Shown: piece by piece, positions 1 to 9,900 of the stretch
How positions within the stretch are numbered: position 1 is the first letter of the stretch
Layout of the letters: the number at the start of each line of letters is the position of its first letter
NCBI RefSeq assembly: GCF_014635345.1
Contig: NZ_BMCU01000003.1
Coordinates: 248,001-312,000, forward strand
DNA length: 64,000 bases
Direction: 5' to 3'
DNA from: Rhodococcoides trifolii
GTDB lineage: Bacteria; Actinomycetota; Actinomycetes; Mycobacteriales; Mycobacteriaceae
Translations under genes and position numbers: made by a program
The notes under the pieces: model-generated
Database searches by the model: none
What the model saw: only the letters and a program-made list of their open reading frames with translations
What the model was told of the DNA's origin: nothing

Positions 1-198
1 CCGTTCATCGCCGAGATCCGGATGTCGGCGCCCAACAAGCACCACTTCGTCTACGACCTCTCGCGTTTCGGTCTCGAGAACCCCAACGAAGTGTTCAACG
101 CCGACGACCGGCCGTACGGGCTGATTCAGGCCACGGTCGAACGAGACGACGCACCCGACGCCGGCCCCGCCTGGCGCACCTACAGTGTGGTGGGCTGA
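1..198 (+). CDS. pucL: Urate oxidase (uricase), C-terminal end only
   Basis: The reading frame is open from the window edge and ends with TGA at 196-198, giving the last 65 residues. The segment NKHHFVYDLSRFG followed by NPNEVFNADDRPYG is the conserved C-terminal signature of cofactor-independent urate oxidase, which converts urate to 5-hydroxyisourate. The next two genes on the same strand encode xanthine dehydrogenase subunits, so xanthine to urate to hydroxyisourate is encoded in series. The N-terminal part lies outside the window. Confidence 0.9.
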   Translation, partial: PFIAEIRMSAPNKHHFVYDLSRFGLENPNEVFNADDRPYGLIQATVERDDAPDAGPAWRTYSVVG

Positions 199-243
199 GC
201 AGTGGTGTTCAGAGCAGTGGCACCGAAGACAGGTTGATGATCG

Positions 244-1059
244 ATGGATCTCGGAACCGTCAGCGAGGTCGTGCGGGCGCGCTCGCGGGACGATCTCCGC
301 ACGGTCGGCGGTGACACCGCCGTCGTGGCGGGTGCCACCTGGATGATGTCGGAGCGGCAGAACCACATACGCCGCCTCGTCGACATAACCGACCTCGGAT
401 GGACTCCGATCACCGTCCGCGACAACGGACTCGAGATTGCCGCCACCTGCACGCTGACCGAACTGCTCGGCGCCGAGCTACCCGCCCCGTATTCGTCGGT
501 GTCGACACTCGTGAGCCAATGCTGCGATGCGGTTCTCCTGTCCTTCAAGGTGCAGCAGTTCGCCACGGTCGGCGGGAACATCTGTCTGGCTCTGCCGGCC
601 GGGGCGATGACGTCGCTGTGCGCGGCGCTCGACGGACAGGCCCTTGTCTGGGCGGCGGACGGAACCGACTACGTGATACCCGTCGCCGATCTGGTGACGG
701 GCGCGGTTCGGACCTCACTGAACGACGGTGATGTCCTACGCAGCATCAGCATCGCCGATTCGGCCTTGCGTGCTCGCACGGCGTTCCGCAAGGTGGCGCT
801 CGCACCCCGTGGCCGCTCGGGGGCGGTCGTGATCGGGCGGGTGGACCCGAACGGCGACTTCGTGCTCACCGTCACCGCCGCGACGGACCGGCCGTATCAG
901 GTCCGCCTCGCCGAGGTCCCCGACGCGCGTCACATCGGCAACGTGTTGTATTCGGTTGTACCGGAATCGAGTTGGTACGACGACGTGCACGGCGATCCGG
1001 ACTGGCGCCGCCACGTGAGCGGGGCGGCGGCCCGCGAGATCTGCGAGGAGTTGAGATGA
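244..1059 (+). CDS. Xanthine dehydrogenase, FAD-binding subunit (CoxM/CutM/XdhB type)
   Basis: 271 residues, the usual length of stand-alone FAD subunits of molybdenum hydroxylases. VAGATWMM near residues 28-35 and TVGGNICLALPAG near 100-112 match the two FAD-contacting segments of the PCMH fold. The ATG at 244 is the first possible start, since a TGA lies in frame at 238-240. It follows urate oxidase by 45 bp and overlaps the next gene as ATGA (1056-1059), so translation is probably coupled. It would carry electrons from the 2Fe-2S clusters of the downstream subunit to FAD and on to NAD+. Xanthine is the likely substrate from the uricase neighbour, but other purines are not excluded. Confidence 0.88.
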   Translation: MDLGTVSEVVRARSRDDLRTVGGDTAVVAGATWMMSERQNHIRRLVDITDLGWTPITVRDNGLEIAATCTLTELLGAELPAPYSSVSTLVSQCCDAVLLSFKVQQFATVGGNICLALPAGAMTSLCAALDGQALVWAADGTDYVIPVADLVTGAVRTSLNDGDVLRSISIADSALRARTAFRKVALAPRGRSGAVVIGRVDPNGDFVLTVTAATDRPYQVRLAEVPDARHIGNVLYSVVPESSWYDDVHGDPDWRRHVSGAAAREICEELR

Positions 1060-3749
1060 GGTTCGACGTCAACGGCACCGGTGTGGAACACACTCCGGCT
1101 CCCGGTCAGTGCCTGCGCACGATGCTCCGCGACCTCGCCCATTTCGAGGTCAAGAAGGGGTGCGACGCAGGCGATTGCGGGGCGTGCTCGGTTCTGATCG
1201 ACGGCAAGGCAGCGCACTCGTGCATCGTGCCGGCGTACCGGGCCGAGGGAAAGACCATCACTACCGCAGCCGGGCTCGGCTCGCCGGGCGACCTCCATCC
1301 CGTCCAGCGCCGGTTCGTCGAGGCGGGCGGGTTCCAGTGCGGCTTCTGCACGGCAGGCATGGTCGTGACCGCGTCGACTTTTTCGCCGAGCCAATCCGAC
1401 GATCTCGACACCTCGCTCAAGGGAAACCTGTGCCGCTGCACCGGATATCGAGCCATCGAGGATGCCGTGCACGGCGTCGTCAACGTCGAGCGACCCTGCC
1501 GCGGCCCCTCGACCGGTCATGGAGTTCCCGCCCCGGCCGGCGAGCGAATCGTCACCGGACGTGAGCCGTACACGATGGACGTGGCACCCCCGGGCCTGCT
1601 GCACATCGCGGTGTTGTCGAGTCCGCACGCCCACGCCAGGATCACGTCCATCGACACGACGAAGGCGTTCGAGGTCGAGGGCGTCGTCGACGTCATGACT
1701 CACGGCGACGCACCCGACGTCGCGTTCTCCACGGCCCGTCACGAGGTTCGCTACGACGATCCCGACGACACTCTGGTCTTCGACACCGTCGTGCGACACG
1801 TCGGTCAACGGGTCGCGGCCGTGGTCGCGGAGAGCGTGCTCGCCGCCGAAGAGGCCTGTCGGCGAATCGAGGTGGGGTACGAGGTCCTCCCCGCCGTGTT
1901 CGATCCCGTCGAAGCATGCGCCCCCGGTGCCCCCGTGATCCACGACGATAAGGGTCCACAGGCCCGAATCGCGGACCCTGCACGCAATCTCGTGGCCGAG
2001 CTCCACGGAAGTTCCGGTGATGTCGACGCCGCGGTCGCGACGTCGGCGGCGTCGGTGACCGGCACCTGGCGAACCGGTCGGGTACAGCACGCGCACCTCG
2101 AAACGCACGGAGCTCTGGCGTGGCACGACGAGAGCGGCAGGCTCGTCGTCCGTACCAGCTCGCAGGTGCCGTTCCTCGTCCGCGACGAGCTGTGCCACAT
2201 CTTCTCTCTCCGCCCCGACGACATTCGCGTCTTCACCACCCGCGTGGGCGGGGGGTTCGGCGGCAAACAGGAACTGCTCACCGAGGATCTGGTGACCCTG
2301 GCGGCAATGCGCACCCGCCGCCCGGTCTCGTACGAGTTCAGCCGGTCGGATCAGTTCACCAAAGCACCGTGCCGCCACCCCATGAGCGTGACCGTCACGG
2401 CGGCCGCCGACGCCGACGGCATCCTGACCGCCCTGGCCATCGACGTGGTCAGCGACGCGGGAGCCTACGGGAACCACAGTGCCGGCGTCATGTTCCACGG
2501 GTGCGGCGAGTCGGTGGCGATCTACCGGTGCGCCAACAAGCGAGTCGACGCGAAAGCGGTGTACACGAACAACATTCCGTCCGGGGCGTTCCGTGGATAC
2601 GGTCTCGGACAGGTCATGTTCGGCATCGAGTCCGCCATGGACGAACTGGCGCGCAAGGTGCACGTGGACCCCTACGAATTCAGGCGTCGCAACGTGGTGG
2701 TCCCGGGCGACCCGTTCGTCGATGCGCACGTCGAGGACGGCGACCTGCTCTACGGCAGTTACGGTCTCGACCAATGCATCGACCTGGTCGACGACGCGAT
2801 GAAGCGCGACGAGGGCCTCCCGCCGCCGGACGGGTGGTCCGTGGGCACGGGGATGGCCGTCGCCATGATCGCCACCATTCCGCCTCGCGGACACCGCGCC
2901 GACGCGTCCATCGAACTGCGTTCCGACGGAACGTATCTCGCGCGCGTCGGCACCGCCGAGTTCGGCAACGGAACCACCACGGTGCACACTCAGATCGCCG
3001 CCTCGGAACTCGGCACGTCGGTCGACAACATCCTCGTCGCACAATCGGACACGGACGCCACGACGTACGACACCGGGGCGTTCGGATCGGCCGGCACCGT
3101 CGTGGCCGGCAAGGCGCTTCTGCTCGCCGCCGCGACACTGAAGTCCACACTGCTCACCATCGCGGCCGAGATGACCGGGGAGTCCGACGGAACGCTGACT
3201 GCGACCGGAGTTCGCTTCACCGATCTCGAGGTCGCGCTGCCCGACATTGCGGCCCGCGCAGGAGGGTCGCTGACCGAGATCGGCCGGCACGACGGCTCTC
3301 CCCGCTCGATTGCGTTCAACGTGCAGGGTTTTCGGGTTGCCGTGCACGCGCAGACGGGTCGGGTGAAGATTCTGCGCTCGGTGCAGAGCGCAGACGCCGG
3401 GACGGTGATGAATCCTGTGCAGTGCCGCGGACAGGTCGAAGGTGGTGTCGCGCAGGCAATCGGAACTGCGCTCTACGAGGACATGCGAACGGACGCCACC
3501 GGCGCCGTCACCACGACCACGCTGCGCAACTACCACATTCCGCAATTCGCGGACGTGCCCCGCACCGAGGTGCTCTTCGCCGATACTTACGACGCCATCG
3601 GCCCGCTGGGAGCGAAGTCGATGAGTGAATCCCCGTACAACCCGGTGGCTCCGGCTCTGGCCAACGCCATCAGGGATGCGACAGGTGTACGCCTGCACAG
3701 CCTTCCGATGACGACGGACCGCATCTGGCGGGCACTTCAGGAGTCGTAG
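1056..3749 (+). CDS. Xanthine dehydrogenase, fused 2Fe-2S and molybdopterin subunit
   Basis: 897 residues. Residues about 1-160 hold the plant-ferredoxin-type cluster (cysteines in GCDAGDCGACS near 36-44) and the second 2Fe-2S domain (FQCGFCTAGM and NLCRCTGY). Residues about 170-897 are the molybdopterin hydroxylase with the a/b hammerhead domain, GGGFGGKQE near residue 400 and AFRGYGLGQ. The active-site glutamate is probably the one in AKSMSESP near residue 858. The layout resembles aldehyde oxidoreductases that lack an FAD domain, but here a separate FAD subunit is coupled upstream. The start at 1056 was chosen for the ATGA overlap and because MRFDVNGTG begins the ferredoxin fold. The end overlaps the convergent Lrp gene by 13 bp. 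Confidence 0.88.
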   Translation: MRFDVNGTGVEHTPAPGQCLRTMLRDLAHFEVKKGCDAGDCGACSVLIDGKAAHSCIVPAYRAEGKTITTAAGLGSPGDLHPVQRRFVEAGGFQCGFCTAGMVVTASTFSPSQSDDLDTSLKGNLCRCTGYRAIEDAVHGVVNVERPCRGPSTGHGVPAPAGERIVTGREPYTMDVAPPGLLHIAVLSSPHAHARITSIDTTKAFEVEGVVDVMTHGDAPDVAFSTARHEVRYDDPDDTLVFDTVVRHVGQRVAAVVAESVLAAEEACRRIEVGYEVLPAVFDPVEACAPGAPVIHDDKGPQARIADPARNLVAELHGSSGDVDAAVATSAASVTGTWRTGRVQHAHLETHGALAWHDESGRLVVRTSSQVPFLVRDELCHIFSLRPDDIRVFTTRVGGGFGGKQELLTEDLVTLAAMRTRRPVSYEFSRSDQFTKAPCRHPMSVTVTAAADADGILTALAIDVVSDAGAYGNHSAGVMFHGCGESVAIYRCANKRVDAKAVYTNNIPSGAFRGYGLGQVMFGIESAMDELARKVHVDPYEFRRRNVVVPGDPFVDAHVEDGDLLYGSYGLDQCIDLVDDAMKRDEGLPPPDGWSVGTGMAVAMIATIPPRGHRADASIELRSDGTYLARVGTAEFGNGTTTVHTQIAASELGTSVDNILVAQSDTDATTYDTGAFGSAGTVVAGKALLLAAATLKSTLLTIAAEMTGESDGTLTATGVRFTDLEVALPDIAARAGGSLTEIGRHDGSPRSIAFNVQGFRVAVHAQTGRVKILRSVQSADAGTVMNPVQCRGQVEGGVAQAIGTALYEDMRTDATGAVTTTTLRNYHIPQFADVPRTEVLFADTYDAIGPLGAKSMSESPYNPVAPALANAIRDATGVRLHSLPMTTDRIWRALQES

Positions 3750-4174
3750 AACGTCTGCAGAATGATCGTGCTGCGCGTGCGCACGTTCGCCGTCGAGCGG
3801 ATCAGTTGCAGAAGTCGCTCGAGGTCACGCGGGCCGGTGACCCGAACGAGAAGGACGTAGCTCTCGTCGCCTGCCACCGAATGGCACGACTCGATTTCCG
3901 GAATCTCCTGGAGCCGAGCGGGAGCGTCGTCCGGTGCCGCGGGATCGAGCGGGGTGATGGCCACGAAGGCCGACAGCATGTGCCCCAACGATTCTGGGTC
4001 GACTCGCGCCGTGTAGCCCAGAATCACCCCGCGCGCTTCGAGACGGCGCACCCTGGACTGGACCGCCGACACGGACAAGCCTGCTTTGTCGGCGAGCGCG
4101 GCGAGCGTGGCCCGGCCGTCCCCCACCAGCTCGGACACCAGCAGGCGATCCGTCGGATCGAGAATGTCGGACAT
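3737..4174 (-). CDS. Lrp/AsnC family transcriptional regulator
   Basis: 145 residues with an N-terminal winged helix (LDPTDRLLVSEL ... LADKAGLSVSAVQSRVRRLEA) and a C-terminal RAM/ligand domain containing the VAGDESYVLLVRV pattern. This is the normal size for the family. ATG at 4174 is preferred because TAGCGT (4182-4187 on the complement) sits 7 nt upstream, fitting a leaderless transcript. It lies 23 bp behind the CPBP protease gene on the same strand and meets the xanthine dehydrogenase gene tail to tail. The target genes cannot be deduced from position. Confidence 0.85.
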   Translation of the reverse strand: MSDILDPTDRLLVSELVGDGRATLAALADKAGLSVSAVQSRVRRLEARGVILGYTARVDPESLGHMLSAFVAITPLDPAAPDDAPARLQEIPEIESCHSVAGDESYVLLVRVTGPRDLERLLQLIRSTANVRTRSTIILQTFYDS

Positions 4175-4181
4175 CGGCCCA

Positions 4182-4187
4182 ACGCTA
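4182..4187 (-). promoter_or_regulatory. Candidate -10 box of a leaderless Lrp transcript
   Basis: TAGCGT on the complement fits TANNNT and lies 7 nt before the Lrp start codon. No good -35 is visible. Confidence 0.35.
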
Positions 4188-4197
4188 GCGGATCGGA

Positions 4198-4908
4198 TCA
4201 GGTGAACATCGGCGGTAGGACCAGAACCATGATCGTGGACCAAGCGACGTGGGTGAGGATCGGTGCCAGGATGCCGCCCGATGCTCGACGTTCCAGACCG
4301 AGGACGAAACCGAGCAGGATGGCCGCGAACGCGAGCATCGGGTTGCCGGTGGCGAGTGTGGCGATGGTGTAGATGACGGTCGAGATGACCACCGGCCGCT
4401 TGCGTCCGATCGCGGCGAACAGCGCGCCGCGGAAGAAGATCTCCTCGGCGACGCCGTTCAGCAAGGCGATGAAGACGATGAGTGGGAGCGATCCCTGTGT
4501 CGCATACGCCAACACGCTCGCAATGAAATCACGCAGCGGAGGGATTTCACGGACGATGAGCCCACCGACGACGAACACCGCTCCGGCTGCGAGGCCGATC
4601 GCGATGGGCGTCACGATGGGCCGCCGAAGATGTCCTGCGAAGTTGATGCTGCCGAGGTGCAGTGGGCCGGACAGGAATCCGCCGACGATCCACACCAGAG
4701 CCACGCCGATGGTGAGTGGGTAGAAGGCAGTGTCGCCCGGGTCGACGTTCAGGGATATACCCAGGAGCGTCGCGCCGAGAATCAGGACTATCGTCACCAC
4801 TATTCGGCGACGGAGGAACGCGCGATCGGATTCGGTGTGGTCTCGGTCGACCTTGTCCACCAATGCCGATCGAACGGTGCTTTCGAACCTGGTACGCAGC
4901 GAGGTCAT
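4198..4908 (-). CDS. CPBP family intramembrane metalloprotease (CAAX-like)
   Basis: 236 residues with about seven hydrophobic segments. EEIFFRGALF is the EExxxR motif and THVAWSTIMV near the C-terminus supplies the conserved histidine of the CPBP/Abi family, which acts as a glutamic-type membrane protease. ATG at 4908 overlaps the upstream gene's stop as ATGA (4905-4908), so translation is coupled to the NAD(P)-binding protein. The substrate is unknown. Relatives include prenyl proteases and bacteriocin self-immunity proteins, but nothing here points to bacteriocin synthesis. Confidence 0.82.
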   Translation of the reverse strand: MTSLRTRFESTVRSALVDKVDRDHTESDRAFLRRRIVVTIVLILGATLLGISLNVDPGDTAFYPLTIGVALVWIVGGFLSGPLHLGSINFAGHLRRPIVTPIAIGLAAGAVFVVGGLIVREIPPLRDFIASVLAYATQGSLPLIVFIALLNGVAEEIFFRGALFAAIGRKRPVVISTVIYTIATLATGNPMLAFAAILLGFVLGLERRASGGILAPILTHVAWSTIMVLVLPPMFT

Positions 4909-6086
4909 CGATCGTCTCCTCGGGTGGGTCGTCGCACCACAGACCGTACTCGATCGGCCACCGCCTCGAGTACGTCGAGGTTCGTGCGGACGACCGGAGC
5001 GACCGGCCACTTGTAGAGGATTGCCCCGGCGCCCAGGCCTTCTAGCACCTTCCAGCCGTCGCGGGTCACGACTTCGCCGGCGCGGCGGCGAATGCTGGCC
5101 TCGTCGCCGCCGGTCCACACCGCGTCGGAGTCCACCAACCGCAGCGTGTCCGGCGTCGCGCCGATCGGCTTCGGCACCGCGTGCTGTCCGACGAGGCTGC
5201 GACGCATCGCGTCAGCGACGCTCGTGAGACCTCCCGGCGGATCGGGAATGTAGGACCTGATCCGGTCGTCCGATGCGGTCATCGAATTCTGCAGCGACGC
5301 AACGAGATCTTCGGCGAGTCCCGCCGGCACCGGAATGATGCGCCCGATGACGGCTGCGGCCAACGACATCGGGACAAGCGGTACCGGGACACCGACACGG
5401 CGCAATCCCGCTGCCCGCACGTACGAGAACACCAGCTCGCTGTACGGCATGACGTCGGCGCCGGAGATGTCGTAGGACCCCGGCGGCAGGACGTCGTCCG
5501 CCGAGGCGATCAGGTAGTGCATGACGTCGTCGACCGCGATGGGCTGCACGTCCTTGTTCAACCACGTGGGCAAAGGGACGACCGGCAGCCGGTCCGAGAG
5601 GTACCGGAGCATCTCGAAGGACGTCGACCCGGCGCCGAGCACGATGGCCGCCTGCAGGCACACCACCTCGATGCCGCCCACCTCCAGGGCGCGACCCACC
5701 TCCGCGCGGCTCGCGAGGTGCTCGGAGAGCTGTTCGCCACGCGGAACGAATCCGCCGAGGTACACGATGCGTCGCACGCCGGCGTCACGCGCGGCTTCTG
5801 CGAAGTATCGGGCCGACCGCATGTCGACGTCGCGATAACCGGCCTGCCCGATCGCGTGCACCAGGTAGTACGCCACGTCGATGTCTCCGACTCGATCGAA
5901 GGCCGCCGTGCACGATCTCTTGCTGGTCACGTCCATCTTGGTCGTCGTGACGTCGCCGTACCAGTCGAAACGCTGCAGGCTGTCGGGGTGGCGGCTGACC
6001 GCGACCACGTCCTCTCCCGCCTCGCGCAGAGCGGCGACGAGTCGGGACCCGATATATCCGGTTGCACCGGTGACCAGAGCTGTCAT
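4905..6086 (-). CDS. NAD(P)-binding atypical SDR (YbjT/NmrA-like)
   Basis: 393 residues opening with the Rossmann motif TGATGYIGSRLV at residues 5-16, typical of extended or atypical SDRs. The segment YYLVHAIGQAGYRDVD and the long C-terminal domain recall the YbjT group with a DUF2867-like tail, often annotated as NAD-dependent epimerase or nucleoside-diphosphate-sugar epimerase. No classical YxxxK pair is obvious, so catalysis is uncertain. ATG at 6086 is preferred over an upstream ATG because TAATGT lies 7 nt before it and the Rossmann strand starts directly. It is first of a probable three-gene unit with the CPBP protease and perhaps Lrp. Confidence 0.75.
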   Translation of the reverse strand: MTALVTGATGYIGSRLVAALREAGEDVVAVSRHPDSLQRFDWYGDVTTTKMDVTSKRSCTAAFDRVGDIDVAYYLVHAIGQAGYRDVDMRSARYFAEAARDAGVRRIVYLGGFVPRGEQLSEHLASRAEVGRALEVGGIEVVCLQAAIVLGAGSTSFEMLRYLSDRLPVVPLPTWLNKDVQPIAVDDVMHYLIASADDVLPPGSYDISGADVMPYSELVFSYVRAAGLRRVGVPVPLVPMSLAAAVIGRIIPVPAGLAEDLVASLQNSMTASDDRIRSYIPDPPGGLTSVADAMRRSLVGQHAVPKPIGATPDTLRLVDSDAVWTGGDEASIRRRAGEVVTRDGWKVLEGLGAGAILYKWPVAPVVRTNLDVLEAVADRVRSVVRRPTRGDDR

Positions 6087-6093
6087 GTCTCCG

Positions 6094-6099
6094 ACATTA
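6094..6099 (-). promoter_or_regulatory. Candidate -10 box of a leaderless oxidoreductase transcript
   Basis: TAATGT on the complement, 7 nt before the ATG at 6086, is a good TANNNT match and supports that start. The -35 region is weak. Confidence 0.4.
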
Positions 6100-6196
6100 C
6101 GGCGCATCGAGCCAGGTCACCGCGTGAGGATGGTCGCACCGAACCGATGCCGCCAATGCGTGTCGGTGAACGCCGGAATGGGTACAAGATGACGTT

Positions 6197-6862
6197 ATGT
6201 CGACCGTGCCGCGACCACCCGACCGCCCTCCGGGCTTCCCGCTCCCCCGATCCCCGCACCCCCGATCCCCGCACCCCCTGCCCTCCCCGCCCGCACCGCG
6301 GCGGATCACGTTCACGATTCCGACGCCGGGCGACCTGGTCGCCGTCGTGCGAGGAACCGTTCTGTGGTCGCTCGACACGGTGGCCCTCGTTGCCTCGCTG
6401 CCCGCGCGCATCGACGGCTTGTTCGCCCAGCTCGACGCGCTGCTGGCGAAGGTAGAGGCGATCACCGAGAGCGCGGCGGGTGTGATCGTCGACGTCGAGC
6501 GCACCACCATCGACGCGTCGAAAGTGGTCACCGGAGCGTCCGAGGCATCGGCCGTGGCGCAGCGCCTGATCGGCGAACTCGAGCCCATCGCAGACGCCGG
6601 ACTGCCTCTGGGGCGCAAATTCGTCGAGAACTTCTCCGAGGCCGAGCTCGACGCCGCGATCAAGATGGTGGACCAGTTACCCGAGTTGATGACGCGAATG
6701 GAAGCCCTGATGCCCATTCTCGCGACCATGGATTCGGTGGCGCCGGAGTTGCACCAACTTCTCGAGGTCACCACCGATGTGCGCCGCGCTGTCATCGGCA
6801 TCCCCGGTTTCAAGTTCTTCCGCAACCGCGGCCAGGACAAGCTCGACGACGAGCAGCCTTGA
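6197..6862 (+). CDS. Conserved hypothetical protein with proline-rich N-terminus and helical body
   Basis: 221 residues. Residues 1-38 are rich in Pro, Arg, Ser and His and include a tandem PRSPH repeat. From about residue 45 the protein is predicted helical: a hydrophobic segment (VVRGTVLWSLDTVALVASLP) followed by long amphipathic helices that could form a coiled coil (FAQLDALLAKVEAITESAAG). No catalytic motif is visible. Similar proteins in mycolata are uncharacterised. A membrane-peripheral or scaffold role is possible, not shown. The next gene, lhr, starts 46 bp downstream but appears to have its own promoter. Confidence 0.7.
   Translation: MSTVPRPPDRPPGFPLPRSPHPRSPHPLPSPPAPRRITFTIPTPGDLVAVVRGTVLWSLDTVALVASLPARIDGLFAQLDALLAKVEAITESAAGVIVDVERTTIDASKVVTGASEASAVAQRLIGELEPIADAGLPLGRKFVENFSEAELDAAIKMVDQLPELMTRMEALMPILATMDSVAPELHQLLEVTTDVRRAVIGIPGFKFFRNRGQDKLDDEQP
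6246..6275 (+). repeat. Two perfect tandem copies of a 15-bp unit
   Basis: The unit CCCGATCCCCGCACC occurs at 6246-6260 and again at 6261-6275. It is in frame and encodes the repeated PRSPH in the proline-rich N-terminus of the surrounding gene. Copy number could vary by slippage without shifting the frame. Confidence 0.9.
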
Positions 6863-6880
6863 CGTCGGTGGGACGGGACG

Positions 6881-6902
6881 TGTCGGTGGGTCGGGGCACA
6901 AT
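6881..6902 (+). promoter_or_regulatory. Candidate PafBC (RecA-NDp type) DNA-damage promoter of lhr-nei
   Basis: TGTCGGTG at 6881-6888, then 8 nt, then CACAAT at 6897-6902, follows the actinobacterial damage-promoter layout TTGTCRGTG-N8-TANNNT. The first T of the -35-like half is G and the -10 deviates at its first base. The GTG start of lhr lies 6 nt after CACAAT, so the message would be leaderless. Confidence 0.55.
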
Positions 6903-6908
6903 GAGGTC

Positions 6909-9900
6909 GTGAGCAAAACCAGGAAGGGCGCAGACACTGCGGACGGCGCTGCCGGAGTCCTCTCTCGGTTCTCCGAATCCACACGCACCTGGTTCGACGG
7001 CGCGTTCCCCGCTCCCACTCCTGCTCAGCTCGGGGCCTGGGATGCCATTTCCAGCGGCGCGCACACCCTCGTCGTCGCTCCCACCGGATCGGGCAAGACA
7101 CTGTCGGCCTTCCTGTGGGCTCTCGACCGCCTCGCCTCCCGAGGGGAGGACGAGCCTCGCGGCACCCGCGTGCTGTACATCTCACCGCTCAAAGCGCTGG
7201 CGGTCGACGTCGAGCGCAACCTCCGCGCACCCCTCGTCGGCATCACGCAAACGGCAAAGCTGCACGGCCTCGTACCGCCGCAGATCTCGGTGGGAGTGCG
7301 GTCGGGTGACACCACACCGGCTGATCGGCGGCTGCTGATCAAGACCCCACCCGACATTCTGATCACCACCCCCGAGTCGCTGTTTCTGATGCTCACCTCG
7401 GCGGCCCGCGAGACACTCGAATCCGTCGACACCATCATTGTCGACGAGGTTCACGCCGTCGCCGGAACCAAACGTGGCGCGCACCTGGCCCTGTCGCTGG
7501 AACGCCTCGACGCCGCACTACAGAAGCCGGCGCAGCGCATCGGGTTGTCCGCCACCGTCCGTCCGCACGAGGAGGTCGGACGCTTCCTCACCGGGTCTGC
7601 GCCCATCCGCATCGTGGCGCCTCCGTCCACCAAGACCTTCGAACTATCGGTACGAGTCCCGGTCGAGGACATGACCGAGCTCGGCACCTCGTCGCCGCAG
7701 GAGGGATCGGCTTCTGCTGCGCCGCAACAGGGTTCGATCTGGCCGCACGTCGAGGAACAGATCGTCGACATGGTGCTCGAGCACCGTTCCTCGATCGTGT
7801 TCGCCAACTCGCGGCGGCTGTCGGAGAAGCTCACCGCACGGCTCAACGAGATCTATTCCGAGCGCCTCGGTGAGGCAGTCGACACCGAGCACGCTCCGCC
7901 GTCCCAAGTCGGCGGCGCGTCCGACGTCACCCACGGCGCCGAGACACTGCTCGCCCGCGCGCACCACGGCAGTGTCAGCAAGGACCAGCGCGCCATCATC
8001 GAGGACGACCTGAAGTCCGGGCGACTGCGATGCGTCGTGGCCACCAGCAGCCTCGAACTCGGCATCGACATGGGCGCAGTCGATCTCGTCGTCCAGGTGG
8101 AGGCGCCGCCGTCGGTGGCCAGCGGTCTGCAACGAGTCGGGCGTGCCGGTCACCAGGTCGGCGAGGTCTCCCGCGGCGTTCTGTTCCCGAAGCACCGCAC
8201 CGACCTCGTCCACTGCGCGGTCACCGTGCAGCGCATGGCGGACGGCCAGATCGAGGCACTGAAGGTGCCCACCAACCCGCTCGACATCCTGGCGCAACAC
8301 ACCGTCGCAGCGTGCGCACTCGAACCCATCGACGCCGACGAGTGGTTCGACAGCGTCCGCCGAACGGGCAACTTCGCGTCGCTGCCCCGGTCGGCGTACG
8401 AGTCGACACTGGACCTGCTGTCCGGCCGCTATCCGTCCGACGAGTTCGCCGAGCTCCGCCCGCGCCTGGTCTGGGACCGCGAAACCGGTTCTCTCACCGG
8501 CCGACCGGGTGCCCAGCGCCTGGCGGTCACGTCCGGCGGTGCCATCCCGGACCGCGGCATGTTCACCGTCTTCATGGTCGGCGAGCGCGCCACCCGCGTC
8601 GGCGAACTCGACGAGGAGATGGTGTACGAGTCCCGCGTCGGTGACGTCTTCGCCCTCGGCGCCACCAGCTGGCGGATCGAGGAGATCACCCACGACCGAG
8701 TGCTCGTCAGCCCGGCGTTCGGTGTGCCCGGGCGGCTTCCGTTCTGGCACGGCGACGGCCCCGGCCGTCCCGCCGAACTCGGTGAGGCGCTCGGTGGGTT
8801 CCTGCGTGAGAGTTCGGACGAGGACGCACTGCGAGAACGTCTGGTGGCCAGCGGCCTGGACGTCAATGCCGTCACCAATCTCGTTTCGCTGCTGGCGGAA
8901 CAGCGCGCGGCAACGGGGAACCTTCCCACCGACAAGACGCTGGTCGTCGAGCGCTTCCGCGACGAACTCGGTGACTGGCGTCTGATTCTGCACTCACCGT
9001 ACGGCCAGAAGGTGCACGCACCGTGGGCGCTTGCGGTGGGCGCCCGGTTGATCGAACGATTCGGCATCGACTCGTCTCCCACCGCGTCGGACGACGGCAT
9101 CATCGTGCGTCTCCCCGATACCGAGGACGCCCCGCCCGGCGCCGAATTGTTCGTGTTCGATCGCGACGAGATCGCGGACATCGTGACCGAGCAGGTCGGC
9201 GGTTCCGCGCTGTTCGCGTCGCGCTTCCGCGAGTGCGCAGCACGAGCGCTGCTGCTCCCCCGCCGCAACCCGGGCAAGCGTGCGCCGCTGTGGCAGCAGC
9301 GTCAGCGGGCGGCTCAATTGCTGGACGTGGCAAAGAAATACCCGTCGTTCCCCATCCTGCTCGAGACGGTGCGTGAGTGCCTGCAGGACGTCTACGATCT
9401 GCCCGCTCTCGAAGAGTTGTGCACTCGCATCGCCCGCCGCCAGATTCGGGTGATCGACGTCGAGACGGACTCACCGTCGCCGTTCGCGACGTCATTGCTG
9501 TTCTCCTACGTCGGGCAGTTCATGTACGAGGGCGACTCGCCCTTGGCCGAGCGCCGCGCCGCTGCCCTGACTCTCGACGCGTCCCTGTTGGCCGAGCTGC
9601 TCGGCCGCGTCGAACTCCGTGATCTGCTGGACGGCGACGTTGTCACCACCACCGAAGCAGAGCTGCAGAGACTGCCCGAGGACCGACGCGCGCGCGACGT
9701 CGAAGGGGTCGCGGATCTCCTCCGCATCCTGGGTCCGCTGACCACCGACGAGGTGGTGGCGAGGACGGTGCCGGACGGCGCCGTTCCGGAGTGGTTGCAG
9801 CAGTTGGTGACGTCACGCCGCGCGATGGACGTCTCTTTCGCGGGTTCGCACTGGTGGGTGGCCATCGAGGACGCGAGCCGATTGCGCGACGGCCTCGGTG

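Noticed and set aside
930-3698. Open frame of 922 codons on the minus strand
   Set aside because: It is antisense to the xanthine dehydrogenase gene; its translation is a low-complexity Arg/Gly/Val/His mix with no motif, as GC-rich DNA produces.
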